From Scenedesmus sp. ARA3 (Eukaryota > Chlorophyta > Chlorophyceae > Sphaeropleales > Scenedesmaceae), in the NCBI GenBank assembly GCA_004335835.1, contig RWJK01001785.1, positions 1 through 64,000 of the forward strand: 64,000 nucleotides of DNA, in the 5' to 3' direction. Of this stretch, positions 1 through 11,628 are shown in pieces; the first letter of the stretch is position 1, and every line of letters begins with the position of its first letter. The translations under genes were made by a program, and so were the position numbers. The notes under the pieces were generated by a model. That model was not told the DNA's origin and searched no databases. It saw only the letters and a program-made list of their open reading frames with translations.

Positions 1-58
<58 letters not shown>

Positions 59-150
59 TGAGAAGTGCCGAGTGCTGCCAGCTGGCTGGCTAGTACGGCG
101 CCTGGCAGCGGGGCGCTCCAGCCAAGGCCAGCTAGCATCACGGGCGACCT

Positions 151-196
<46 letters not shown>

Positions 197-288
197 TGAG
201 TAGTGCCCAGTGCTGCCAGCTGGCTTGCCAGCACAGCGCCTGGCAGGGGGGAGCTCCAGCCAAGGCCAGCCAGTATCACCGGGGACCT

Positions 289-323
<35 letters not shown>

Positions 324-503
324 CAGCAGCAGGCAGCAGCAGGGGTGAGTAGTGCCCAGTGCTGCCAGCTGGCTGGCCAGCACAGCGCCTGGCAGCGGGG
401 GAGCTCCAGCCGAGGCCAGCGAGCATCACCGGCGACCTGCGGCAGCAGCAGCAGCAGCAGTGATGCGGCAAGTGATTGCAGGCACACCACAGCAGCTGTT
501 TGA
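1..503 (-). repeat. Triplicated sacsin exon with (CTG)n acceptor tracts
   Basis: Three copies of a unit of roughly 150 bp lie at about 60-190, 195-345 and 345-470. On the minus strand each is a (CTG)n tract ending in CAG, then a partial exon reading LAGLGWS...GAVLASQLAALGT, which matches the sacsin segment after DLWLVSA. The copy nearest the 5' side (345-470) differs by one base in length in the G-run and is frameshifted; the other two are open. The array abuts position 1, so more copies may lie outside the window. Confidence 0.8.
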
Positions 504-751
504 CGTGTGACAGTCGTCTAGAGTGAAACGGGCCACCCGCAATGCACACAACATCTACAGCAGCGTGCGCACGTGACAGGCGAACTACAAGCAATACGTT
601 GTCGATGACAGCTGCCAGCTGCCAGCTGCTGCGCAACGCTCCTGCACTGTGCCACTTATGCCCGCACCTGCAGTCCCCATCCACCACAGCCATCACAGCA
701 GACACCAGCCACAGGTCGCCCCTGGGCCTGGCTGCACACGGCGCAGCAAGC

Positions 752-810
<59 letters not shown>

Positions 811-3800
811 GCTGCTGTCCACGCCAGCTGCACCTTCGCTACCTGCTGCTTCAATGCCTGCAGTAGGCTGGTGCTGCTTGTCCTTCCAAGGCAGAGCAGG
901 GTCAGGTGCCACTGCAATAATGGGGCACCAGCAGGTGCGAGACAGCTCAGCCCACTGAGCAGCAATCAGCTGCTGCTCAGCCTGCTGCTGAGACTGCCCA
1001 GCGCCACCCGTAGCTGCTGCTGCACCCCCGCCATCTACTGCTGAAGACGAACCAAACTGGCCCCTGCTGCCCAGCTGCTGCTGCTGCTGCCCGCCTTTGC
1101 CGCCAATACCACCAAGCAAGTTCTGCATTGCTGAAAACAGCCCAGTGCCAGGCCGGCCTTTCTTGCCCTGCCTGCTGCTGCTGCTGCTGCTGCCGCCTGG
1201 GGTGCCTGGGTCGCTCTCACTGCTGCTGCCGTGCTGACTGTGCTGTGCTGTGGCGGCAGCGACGGCTGCTGCTGCTGCACTGGTGATGGCTGTGTGGCGC
1301 CCCACCAGGCGCTCCGCCTCTGTATCAAGGTAGGATAGCAGTGCCTGCAGGGTTGCAATAAAACCATCACATAAAGATGAGTAGATGTCTGTGATGCAGC
1401 ATGTTTCGAGCATCAATGGCAAGCGCGCCGTGTAAAGGTGCAAAGCAGGCTGCACACAGTCAACTTGGAGCACCTTGCTGCATTGCCGGGTGCTGCATGA
1501 ATGTTGCAGGCTGCAGTGATCACTACGCTCCTGTGCACGCTCAAACCCATACAAAACAACACGGCAGCAGCTTGTTCGCAAAGACCTGCATCCACAAGCA
1601 TTTGGCACGCAGAGAAACACAGCAGCTGCCTGCCATTCTGTGTGCTTCTCCACAGCAGCGCACCTTGCCGTGCGTCACAGGTTGATGGATAACATGGTGA
1701 TCAATAACATAATTAAGCTGAGACAGCACTTATTGTAACTTCAGCAGCGCACCTTGCCGCGCGCCACCGCCATGTCGCCGTCGCCCTCCCTGTCGGTCTT
1801 CTCCACGTATCGCGCCGCCAGCAGCATGTAAACAGCTGCCATCAAATCCACCAGAGACATAGGGTTGACACAAATCACAGTAGCTAGTTGTCCATACTGC
1901 GCTGCAGCGCACCTTGCCGCGCGCCACCGCCATGTCTCCATCGCCCTCCCTCGCAGTCTCAAAGTACACAATGTTCTCAACACAGCATTGCACTAATGCA
2001 GCTGGCTGGCTATGTTACTTCAGCGGCGCACCTTGCCGCGCGCCACCGCCATGTCCCCATCGCCCTCCCTTGCAGTTATCTATGATCAAATTCACCTAAT
2101 CACTGGGCAAGGCAAATTACAGCAGCTGGTTGTCCCAATTGCACTGCAGCACACCTTGCCGCGCGCCACCGCCATGTCGCCGTCGCCCTCCCTGTCGGTC
2201 TTCTCCACATCACTCCACACACCAAGCAGCACATAGACAGCTGCCATCAAAATCACCAGAGACATAGGGTAAGGCACATCACAGCAGCTAGGTGTCTATA
2301 CTGCACTGCAGCACACCGTGCCGCGCGCCACCGGTGGACGGACAAGACAAAGTGGTCATGATGATAAAACAGCAGTTGTGTGCTATGTAATTGCGCACCT
2401 TGCCACGCGCCACTGCCATGTCCCCATCGCCCTCCCTGGCCGTCTTCTCCACGTATCGCGCCGCCAGCAGCAGCGTGCCCAGGTCAGCACTGCCGCGCAG
2501 CCCCAGCTGCTGCAGCGCTGCTAGGCTGCTGAAGCCGTCATTCCCTTCATCCTCAACACCATAACCACCACCGTTGACACCAGCTGCAGCGGAATCTATT
2601 GAATCGCTTGCCGATGTTTCTGCTGTATTTGCTGTTTTTGCTGTGTTTGTAGCTGAGCAGAAGGCAGCAGCAGGGAAGCATGCCTCAGGGTCCAACAGCG
2701 CCACTAGCTCCGGTACCCGGGGGTCGTACAGCGTGCTTGGGGTGTGCAGCTGGCCCAAGCTGTTGGGCACAAACGGCGTCTGCAGTGGCAGTTTCAAGGG
2801 CAGGTGCAAGGCAAGCAGTGTTGTTTGATGGCAGAGCGACAAGTAGGTGATGCTTTTGAACTTTACATTAAACAAGTAGTACATGTTTTTGCATGCCTCA
2901 GGGTCCAGCAGTTCCACTAGCTCCGGCACCCCGGGGTCGTATAAGCGGCTGGGCGTGTGCAGCTGGCCCAAGCTGTTGGGCACAAACGGCGTCTGCAGTG
3001 GCAGACAAATGAAGGCAGGCGCAAGGTCAGCAGGTGCAGGGTGAGGTGCTGGTCAAAGAGGAAGGCGACCAGCAAACAAGGTCACACAGCTCCACCACTA
3101 GCTCTGGCACGCGCGGGTCGTATACGCGGCTGGGCGTGTGCAGCTGGCCCAGGCTGTTGGGCACAAGCGGCGTCTGCAGAGGCGGTAGAGTCACGGGCAG
3201 GGGCAAGAGGTGCAAGGACAGAATATGTGAAGCTGCAGCGGCACTGCCTGGTGATGCATCGTACATCTGCAGCAAGGCTTGACAGGGTGGAGCGCAGCAG
3301 ACAGCCTGCAACCGCCGTGCTGCTGATGTGGCACATGCACTTTTCATTGAGCTGTGTACACACATAGGGGCTTCTAGCCAACACTGGCGGCAGCCACTCC
3401 ACCTGCAGGTGGTATGCACATCTGACAAGGCTATGGGATGCATACGGGTTTCATGCTGATAAGAGTTCCATGCTGATAAGAATTCCATGCTGATACTGAC
3501 AGCAGCAGCATCACCAGCACTCAAAAACCCCACCTGCGCCAGCAGCTGCATGAAGCCCCTGTCCTGCTGCTGCAGCTCCGCCAGGCAGCGCAGCATGCGC
3601 AGCAAAGCAGCGTCCCTCACAGCCTTAGGCAGCAAGTGCAGCTGCGGCAACAGCACATCCCTGTACACAGCTGCAGCAGAAGGCGCTGCCACGCCTAGGT
3701 GGCGGGCCATGACTGTGGCCTCTTGCTCCGAAGATGCTTGCAGGAAACGGCTGTCTAGGGCTAAGGTATAGACACCTGCAAGCACAGCAGCACGGAGCAT

Positions 3801-6800
3801 CATCAGATGTGTGGTCAAGGAGCAAGCCAAGCAGTAGGATGCATCGCAGGAGAGCGTGCAGTGAATAGCATGTCATCACGCGGATGTGGTACAGCGCGAG
3901 CTTGCATTTGAGCAGCACGCCTGCTGCAGCACACATGAAGCAGCATATCCCCAGCTCTGCATTCAGCAGTTTCTATTCCTCCCAGCCTCACCTGCAGGAG
4001 CCAAGCAGCAGCCAGGCGACAAGGCAACTGTGCCTTGTTGTACTGCCTCCTGCTGTGCCTGCTGCCGCTCCTGCCCTTGCTCCAGGCCCCTCCGTGCACT
4101 AGCTGCTGGCACTGCCTGCTGCAGCGACTTGCTGTTGGCAAGCTCATACAGTGGCAGTTGCTGAACCACCAGCAGCAGCCCACGCATGCTGGCATCACCA
4201 CCAGCAGCAGCAGCACCAGCAGCACCGCTGAACCAGCGCTGCTGCAGCAGAAAGCCCCGTAAAATGCGTGCTTCATCCACAGTCAAGCTGCCTGCTACTT
4301 CTTCCCCTGACAGCTGCTGCTGCCTACTCAGCTGCTGCCCTGCTGCCACACTGGCACCCCATCCCGGTGCAGCACATACTGCAGCCGCAACACCTGCACC
4401 ACTCGGCCGATGCACGCAGTGCTGCAGCAGAGCCTCAAGCGGCAGTTCGAACCCCGCCGTATCCAGCACAAAACAGCCGAGCTTTTGCAGGACTGCCGCC
4501 AGTCCCTCTGGCCAGCTGTCACCACCAGCAGCAACCACAGCTGAGCTGGCATGTGGCTGCATGGGGACTAGTGTGCCGCCTTGCACAGGCAGCAGCGGCC
4601 AGCCGCATGAAAGCAGCAGCGGCAGGTCTGTGCGGCGCGCTGACAGCCACTGCCACAGGCCTTGCAGCCATTCCCTGTGCAGCGACAGCAGCAGCAGCAG
4701 CAGCATCAGCACTGGGGCAGCCAGCAGCGATTGGCACGACAGGCGCTAATACCTGCAGAAGCGTGGCTTGCAGGCGCATGAGCCCTGCAAGTTGCAGGTC
4801 TGAGTGCAACTGCAATCCAAGCCAAATGCGCTGCTCTTGCGTGTGTTACACGCTAGCTGAAGTTGAACACAAAAAGCGGAGCAAAACTCCTCTGTAGCTT
4901 TCAACAGGGCAGCAGACACCAACCTAACCCCCTCCACTGCTGCTACATGTATACGTTGGCCTCACCATGTGACAAGGGCACCGCCTGTGCCACTGCTCAG
5001 CGCTGCCTCCTGTGTGCTGCCATCTCCTGCAGCACCTTCTGCACCACCTGCTGCTGCTGCTGCCGCTGCTGCACTCTCCCATGCCACCGCCTTTGCATGC
5101 TGCCACGCATGCGGCAGCAGCTGCGGCAGCAGGCTTGAGGCCAGGTGCTGCACGCTGAGCAGCTGCAGGTTGAGGCAGCCGTAGCTGGCAGCCAGCGACA
5201 GCTTGGCAGTCAGGGCAGGGCCTAGCAACTCGTGATCCAGCAGCACGTGCTCTGCGTGGCAGTAGCAGCAGCAGCAGCAGTAGCAGCTCGTGATCCAGCA
5301 GCAGTAGCAGCCGCACTACAGCAGCAGTAGCAGCAGCCGGGGACACAGCAGCACGTGATCCAGAAGCAGGTGCCCTGCGCAGCAGCAAAGCACGTTGAGG
5401 GCAGCATTGCTTTCAGACGTAATCCAGATGTGATCGATTATAAGTGACGCCATGTGCAGTAGAGAGCACGTCCCGCACCGCCGCTTGCAGGTCAATAAAG
5501 ACTTACAACGATAGTACAATAATGATGCGGAGCACAGAGCAGTTCACTTTGATCAGCTGGCGGCTTACTTTGTGACCCCATCAGCAGCAACTCCAGCTCC
5601 TCTGTCACAACAAACAACAGCTGCTGCTGCTGCTGCTGCTGGTTCTGCGCCTTGCTTTTTCCACCGCTATATTCCGCTACTTCTGCCACTGAGCCATCTG
5701 CCAGTGGCAGCAGCCGCAGCCGCAGCAGCTGCTGGCATGCTGCAGCGCCAGCTGACAGGTCCACATCAGCAAGGCAGTATGCCAGTAATGGCACTAGCTG
5801 CGTGTCTCGCTGCAGGATGGTCATGCGGTCAGGGTGTGCTGCTGCTGCTGTGCGTGCTGCTGCTGGTGTGCATGACTGAGGCAGCTCCGGCTGCAGAAAG
5901 AAGACAGTTGCAAGAGAGAACAAAGCAGCATCAAGCAGACAACAGTCAATAAAAGTGGGCAATGAGCAAGATGACGCCTGCAGGACAATGACTGCAGTGA
6001 GACTGAGGCATTTCCGGCTGCAGAAAGGAGACAGTTGGTAAACAGCAGCAGGCCCCACAGAGTGATATCACACTGGCAGAATAAGGTGGCAGCAGCAACG
6101 GAAGCCGGCTGAAGGAAGAAGACAGTTACAAGAGAGAACCAGGAAACACTGTGAGGTGAGAACAACCTGCAGTGCACTGCCAGCTGTGCACTTGGCGGCC
6201 CACTAAGCCGCTGCTCGTGCCTGCACTTCTTGGTAAGCAGCACCGTCATCCACTGGCCCAAGGCGGTTTTCATTTACATATTGCACGCAGGCAGCTCATA
6301 CCAACACAACAGCAAAGCTATCAGCATGCAACAGCCGCACCAGCAGCAGTAGCAGTAGCAGCACAGCCCACACCACATCTCACCAGGTGCTTCTGCATCA
6401 TCAGCAGCACGCCAGCAGGCATGTCCAGCAGAGGCATGTCCAGCAGCAGCAGCGCCTGACCCAACGGCCCCAGCCCATCACTGCTGCTGCTGCTGCTGCT
6501 GCTGCTCTCACTGCTGGCATTCTGCTGAGGTGCATGCTGCAGCCAGCCCTGCTGCGCCTCGCCAGCCGTCAGCAAGTGGAACGGCTGCTGCTGCAGGCAC
6601 GCTGCATCAGGGAAAATGCACTGATCGATGGCTAGCCAACTGCCGCCATGTGCTGCTGTCCACAGCAGGCGTTTGTTGGGTAGGTGGCCGTACAGCTGGC
6701 GCACTATCCCTTGCCAGGGCTCAGGGGCATCTGTGCTGGGCCACAGCCTGCGCAGCAATCAGGGAACAACCATGTTAAGTGGTTTTGGTTTCAATCCTGT

Positions 6801-7281
6801 GGCTTTACAGCTGACGCACTGTGCCCTGCCAGGGCTCTGGGGCATCTGTGGCTGGCCACAGCCTGCACAGCACGCAGGGGACAGCAGGTGAGTGCTACAC
6901 GCTACACACAACAAGTGTACAAAGTATAGTATGTCGGCCAGTATGAGGGTTGCAGTTGGTGGTGTGTGGATGTGGTGTTTAATAAGTTTCACTGCTGTAA
7001 GCAAGTACAAAACAATACCATACAAACACTTAAAGGACCATCCCACACACAGGAGGACAGGTTCAGTTGCAAATACACTGAAGTTCAAGTCAAACTCACA
7101 CAGCTGCCATTTGTTAGTGGCCAGAAAGCCAGCATAGCCGCTGAAAAGGGAGATACAACAAACAGCGCACAGCCCACCTGGCATACTGCGTCCCGTGGCC
7201 CAGCAGCTGTGCAGCAGCAGCCAGCAGGTCCAAGTAGGCAGGGGCCACCACCAGCTGCAGCAGCGCCTCGTTCCACTGGCC

Positions 7282-7322
<41 letters not shown>

Positions 7323-10300
7323 TGCGGCAGACGACAGTGCGGTGGTTCAGTCGGCTGGGTGGCAGAACTGCTGGCACCAGCAAGGGATACAGCTAACTTC
7401 AATGCAGCTAGCAACACCCTAACAAGCTGAAAACCAACACACGAACACACATGTGGCAGTCACGCAAGCCATGGCGAGCACCCAGCAGGTGCCAAGCAGC
7501 AGATCCTTGCCGCACACACCTGCGCTCTCAGGCGCCCTGCTCCCGCCATGTCGCTGCCGTGCCACACGTCGCGCCTGTTGCTGCTCAGCTCAAAGTAGCC
7601 GTTGACGTGCAGCGGCAGCCCAGTGGACACAGGTAGCGGCAGGAAGCAGAACGCGCGGCCTGCCAGCTGGCCCTGCTGCTGCTGCTGCTCAGCGGCACTG
7701 CTGCTGCTGCTGCTTATTTCAGCAGCGACAGCGCCCCAAGCTACCAGCGGCACCTGGAACTGCTTGCTGAGTTCAGCTGCCATTGACAGCAGCTGCTGCT
7801 GGCCGCGGCGCTGACACACCAGGAAGCTGAGGGACTGTGCTGTGCTGGTGTTTGCATCCCTGCATGGCAGCATGGCAGAATTGCAGCAACCAACTAAATG
7901 CCGGACGCTGGCTTACGCCCTAGTGTGTTTCGTTGCCAGCTGCAACACCCGCTGACGCCGGCATTGCCACGCAGCCTGCACGACACTAGTACCAATCCAA
8001 AGGCAAATGCAAGCGCGCGCATACTCTTGCAGAGCACAAGGCACCGTCAGATTGCTGTCAGCCACAGGGTGGGGCGCAGCATTACAGCAATCAGGTGCCA
8101 TCCACACCAGCTCTCACATAACACAATGCAGCCCCTGCGCACTCACCGTATGGCCATATCCAGTCGGTAAGTGCCCGCCACCACCTCATCAGCAGGCGCT
8201 GAAGCAGCATGCAGGAACAGCGCCCGCTGCTGCAGCACTGCTTCAGTTGCATTTGCAACGCTGCAGCTGAACAGCAGCTGCGGCTGTGCCTGGCCCGGCA
8301 GGAGCTGCAGCACTTCAATGCTGCGGATGCTCTTCAGGAACAGCAGCACCAGCTGCACCTCCTGGCGCAGGTCATCAAAGAGTGCAGAGATGGACTCTGG
8401 CGTGTACACCTGGCAGCAGCAGCAGCAGCAGCAGCAGTACACCGAAACAGTTAGGATGGGTACCCTTCATGCCACTGCACAGACGCAAGCACCCTGCTTC
8501 CACTGCCAACTGTCCACGTCGAAAGCAGTTGTGGAGAACGAGCCCTCGCTAAGCTCGCACTGCTAGAAGGCCCTGCCCCCACAATGCCTTCCCACTGCCT
8601 GCTGACCAGAGGATCACAGCTGCTGGGCTGCCATGCGCGACTGGTGTGCATACCTGCTTGGATATGGTGCTTGCGTCTGCCTGTGCCTGCATGCGCAGCG
8701 GGAACCTGAACAGCGTCCCTGGGTAGTAGCTGGCTGTGTTGCAGCCGAAGAGCTGGTAGGGTGCCGCCTGGTGGGCTAGTGACGGCTGCAGCGCATGCTG
8801 CACAAAGTTGATCTTCTTGCCGGGGTTTGCTGCAGTCAAACGGAGTGAGAGTAAAGCAACAAACAAACAATCGATAAAGTGGGCTGGAAAAGAGAGGAGG
8901 TGGACTGGAGGTGGTGTGCACAGGTCCGCACGGCAGTGTGTGCAGTGTCAGAGGCAGCTGGTGCTGCTGATCTGCTGTATAGTTGTCATAGCCCAAAGGT
9001 TTTTCCAAAGCTGCTTCCTGCACTGCAAGATTTTCTAAAGCTGCTTCCTGCACTGCAAGATAGCTGCATTGCTGTGTTGTGCTATGCCTGCGCACCTGCT
9101 GAGATAGCTGGCAAGTGCTTGCAGTGGGGGTCAAAAATCACCTGCGCAGACAAACAATAAAGGCACTGTCAACACACTGGTCCTCTTGCGTAACATGTGC
9201 ATGCCGCCATGATGTGCACACGTGTAGCAATGCCAGGAGCGGCAAGCAACACGGGCATGCAGCACTGCTGGTGATGCTGGACACCACCAAAGCAAACAGT
9301 GGAGATGCGCTGCTATTGAGTGAGCTCCATTGCGCTCCATTTCGCACCAGGTGCTCGCCAGACACGAAGCTGGGCACATCAGTCAAGTGGTAGATGGCGT
9401 TAAAGCCCACGCTGCACATACACAACAGCACATACACACAGGAATGTTGGTTGACGGCATCGACGCAAGGTTAAAAGGGCTGATAGGGGAGGTCTGGCGG
9501 GCAAAATCGAGGCAGCCGCAACAAAGATTCTCACATAAGGCTGCCGCCAACGCTGCGCGTTGCGCAGCTCAAACAAACACCACAGCTGCTGCACAACGCT
9601 GCCACTATGAACTGACTGCTGCTATGCCAGCCGCCACCTCAGCCACACCCTGCACCAGCTGTGTCACCAGCCGCTGTGTCACCACACCGCCACTCACCCA
9701 AACCTGCCACCTAATGCTGCCGGCTGCCTGGCACAAGCACAACGCTGCCGCTGTCTGAAGACTGCTGCTGTGCTATTTGTCAACTCCAAACGCACCCCGC
9801 ACCAGCTGTGTGCCCCCTGCAGCCACTCACCCAAACCTGCCGGTCTTGCCCAGCTGCTCTCGCTTCTTGCTGTCTCCGATCCTGCTGATGGACTCAAAGT
9901 CCTTCTCGCTGAACACGCCATCGTTGAAGGCCAGCAGTGCAGGGCCCTGGAAAGCGCGCATTGCAGGAGACAGCACCGCATCTGCAGCAGTGCAGCAGCA
10001 GGGCAGCAGCCACACAGCAGCAAGCCAGCAGCAATGAGCGCTCAGCATGCTCTCGTTGAAGCTGAGAAGTGCAGGGCCCTGGAATGCGCGCATGGTGGGA
10101 GACAGCACCGCCTCAGCAAGCAGCGCAGCAGCAGAACAGCAGCCACACTGCAGCAAGACAGCAGCAATCAGTGCGAAGCATGCTGTCGCAGCGCCACAGA
10201 GCAACCCATCGCCAGCAGCATACTGTGCTGCCAGTGCTGCTGCCTTATGGTGTGTTGCTCGCATCTGCCTGCGCTGCATTCTACCCTAGCAGGCATGCAT

Positions 10301-11159
10301 GCACTGCTGCTTTGTGCTACGGTGTTCTGTTACATGCCAGGAGCTGCACTTGCAGGACACACCTGCTGGGTACGTGTTGTAGTCCAGACAAAACTTGACA
10401 ATTGTGGCCTTCGCATCGTCCGCATTCTGCAGGGCGCAGCAGTACAACACAGGCGGCAGTGCTCAGCTTCTGGCTTTTTGGCCCACTGCTGCTGGCGATG
10501 CTTTGCACCGCCCCCAGCTGTCTTGACCGGTGTGTGCCTGGCCTGCAGCCACTGCTACAGCAAGCTTTCCAGATTTTGCTGTTATGTGCAAGTGAAGGCG
10601 AGTTCGACATGGCCCCAGTACCGCTGTGGTGGCATTGCGCTCTACATGTCTACATTGCTGCCAAGAGGCAAACGAAGAGCTGATCCTCAGGCTGCTGCAA
10701 CAGTTAGCCTGCTGCTGTGCCATTATTGCCAGCAGCCGCCATGACCGTGGCTGCACCTGCTGCTGGCTGTAGCGTGAAAGCTGCTGATTTACAGTAGCAT
10801 TGCTAATGCACCTGCACAATTTCCTTGAGGATGCTTGTTCCCTCTGGGTAGTTGATCAGAATCTCCCTGAGGCGGGCAGTGAGGTCCACCTTGCAGGACA
10901 GCAAGACAGCAAAACAATGCGGGTTTGGCAGACGCATCGCTTCACAGGTGGATGCGGCACACCAGCGCCACAGTGCATGCATGTGCCTGAATGTACACTG
11001 AAGCTGTTGCTGCAGTTGTGATAAGACCAAGCTGATCCCAGAGCACTTCGTCATGCATGCAATCATTCATAACTGCTGCAGATGGCAATAGGTTGCGGAT
11101 GTACATCGTATTCTCTTGCATATTACCTTCTGCCCGAAATCCTGCCATGCGTGCTCCAT
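1..11159 (-). CDS. SACS-like: Sacsin-like HSP90-type ATPase/chaperone protein, multi-exon, 3'-partial at left edge
   Basis: Sacsins are giant cytosolic co-chaperones with an HSP90-like ATPase module (SRR). The N-terminal exons join in frame: 11159-11127 (start MEHAWQDFGQK), 10889-10812 (RLREILINYPEGTSILKE), 10426-10363 (NADDAKATIVKF), 9981-9831 (GPALLAFNDGVF, KTGRFG), 9411-9348 (GFNAIYHLTDVPSFVSG), 9141-9096 (IFDPHCKHLP), 8829-8654 (YYPGTLFRFPLR), 8409-8147, 7859-7520 (FCFLPLPVSTGLPLHVNGYF), 7275-7178 and 6747-6384. Later exons near 5894-5568, 5245-4950, 4740-3992, 3830-3530, 2800-2397 and 1370-669 carry sacsin C-terminal motifs (LLPLADG; FVPNSLGQLHTPS; WCPII; RGDLWLVSA). The gene continues past position 1. 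Introns hold many partial exon copies and CTG tracts. Family assignment is very strong; several middle exon edges are approximate. The start is the first in-frame ATG before the FGQ motif. Confidence 0.9.
753..807. repeat. (CTG)n / poly-Gln tract in sacsin coding exon
   Basis: About 18 CTG triplets on the plus strand read as Gln on the minus strand, between DSSK and RLAAP in the sacsin C-terminal exon. The conserved LAAP...RPRGDLWLVSA follows in the same frame, so the tract is coding. Confidence 0.85.
1745..2480 (-). repeat. Donor-side tandem array of sacsin exon end, 5-6 copies
   Basis: The exon end reading ARYVEKT.REGDGDMAVARGK, followed by its donor, is intact at about 2480-2397. It recurs at starts near 2314 (degenerate), 2153, 2030, 1911 and 1751, spaced about 80-160 bp. 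Copies share the core accttgccgcgcgccaccgc on the plus strand. All extra copies lie downstream of the intact exon in gene direction, inside the intron. Confidence 0.85.
2690..3195 (-). repeat. Acceptor-side tandem array of sacsin exon start, 3 copies
   Basis: The segment PNSLGQLHTPS..YDP.VPELV with its preceding intron end occurs at about 3190, 2990 and 2800. Only the copy nearest 2800 continues into the long exon (LLDPEACFPAA...), so the other two are upstream partial copies. The same exon carries the donor-side array at its other end. Confidence 0.8.
5880..6150 (-). repeat. Acceptor-side tandem copies of sacsin exon start (PELPQS), 3 copies
   Basis: On the minus strand, the intron end (...actgtcttctttctgcag) plus the exon start CCGGAGCTGCCTCAGTC is intact at about 5894 and recurs in diverged form near 6014 and 6105. 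The two upstream copies do not continue into coding sequence. Confidence 0.7.
6690..6865 (-). repeat. Acceptor-side duplicate of sacsin exon 11
   Basis: The exon start encoding RLWPSTDAPEPWQG at 6747 is duplicated at about 6800-6865 (similar gccagggctc.ggggcatctg core). The upstream copy lacks the rest of the exon. Confidence 0.75.
7281..7320. repeat. (CAG)n tract = (CTG)n acceptor tract of sacsin exon 10
   Basis: About 13 triplets sit directly upstream, in gene direction, of the acceptor at 7276. The tract occupies the position normally held by a polypyrimidine tract. Confidence 0.8.
8999..9061. repeat. Short tandem duplication in sacsin intron
   Basis: A unit of about 33 bp (aagctgcttcctgcactgca) occurs twice head to tail within the intron between exons 6 and 7. 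Confidence 0.75.
9890..10115 (-). repeat. Acceptor-side duplicate of sacsin exon 4
   Basis: AVLSPAMRAFQGPALLAFN at 9981 downward is duplicated as AVLSPTMRAFQGPALLSFN at about 10108-10040. The second copy loses the DGVFSEKDFE continuation, so it is an upstream partial copy. Confidence 0.85.
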
Positions 11160-11628
11160 TGCTGCTGTCGCCGCTGCTGCTGCCACCTGCTGGAGTGCTG
11201 CTCACAGCAGGCACAGCACTTGACGGGTAATCAGGTGCCCATTATGTACACTGATAGGTTTCCAGCCAAATACAGAAAGAAGACACTTCACGTAATGCGT
11301 GCAACAAAAAGTCTACAGTAGTAGTACTGTCAAGCCCTGTTTAACTTTTCAGTCACCGATCGAAACCCATGCAGGCATAGATCGCCAGCTTATAGTCAAA
11401 CTGGTTCAAGCATCTCCGGTGTGTAATCCGAGGCACCGTGGTGGCACGGACGACGCATAACACATGTGTAAGCCTCAAGTACCTGTACCGCAGTACTCTG
11501 TGTCATTTGACGCATGCAATAACGACATCGGGCACAGATCAAGCAGATAATTGCAGCTAATGGTTCTAATGGAGAGTTGGGATCGCTTCATTATCCACGA
11601 GACCGTTTGAAATACAACACAGTACAGC
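11160..11628. promoter_or_regulatory. Shared divergent intergenic region (sacsin / CXXCXGXG gene)
   Basis: These 469 bp separate the minus-strand sacsin start from the plus-strand CXXCXGXG start and presumably contain both promoters. I see no clear TATA box or other named element. The function is inferred only from gene orientation. Confidence 0.4.

Noticed and set aside
753..807. Long poly-Leu, poly-Cys or poly-Ser reading frames over CAG/CTG tracts on either strand
   Set aside because: These are shadows of triplet repeats. The real frame is Gln (or Ala) where a conserved protein flanks the tract, or the tract is intronic.
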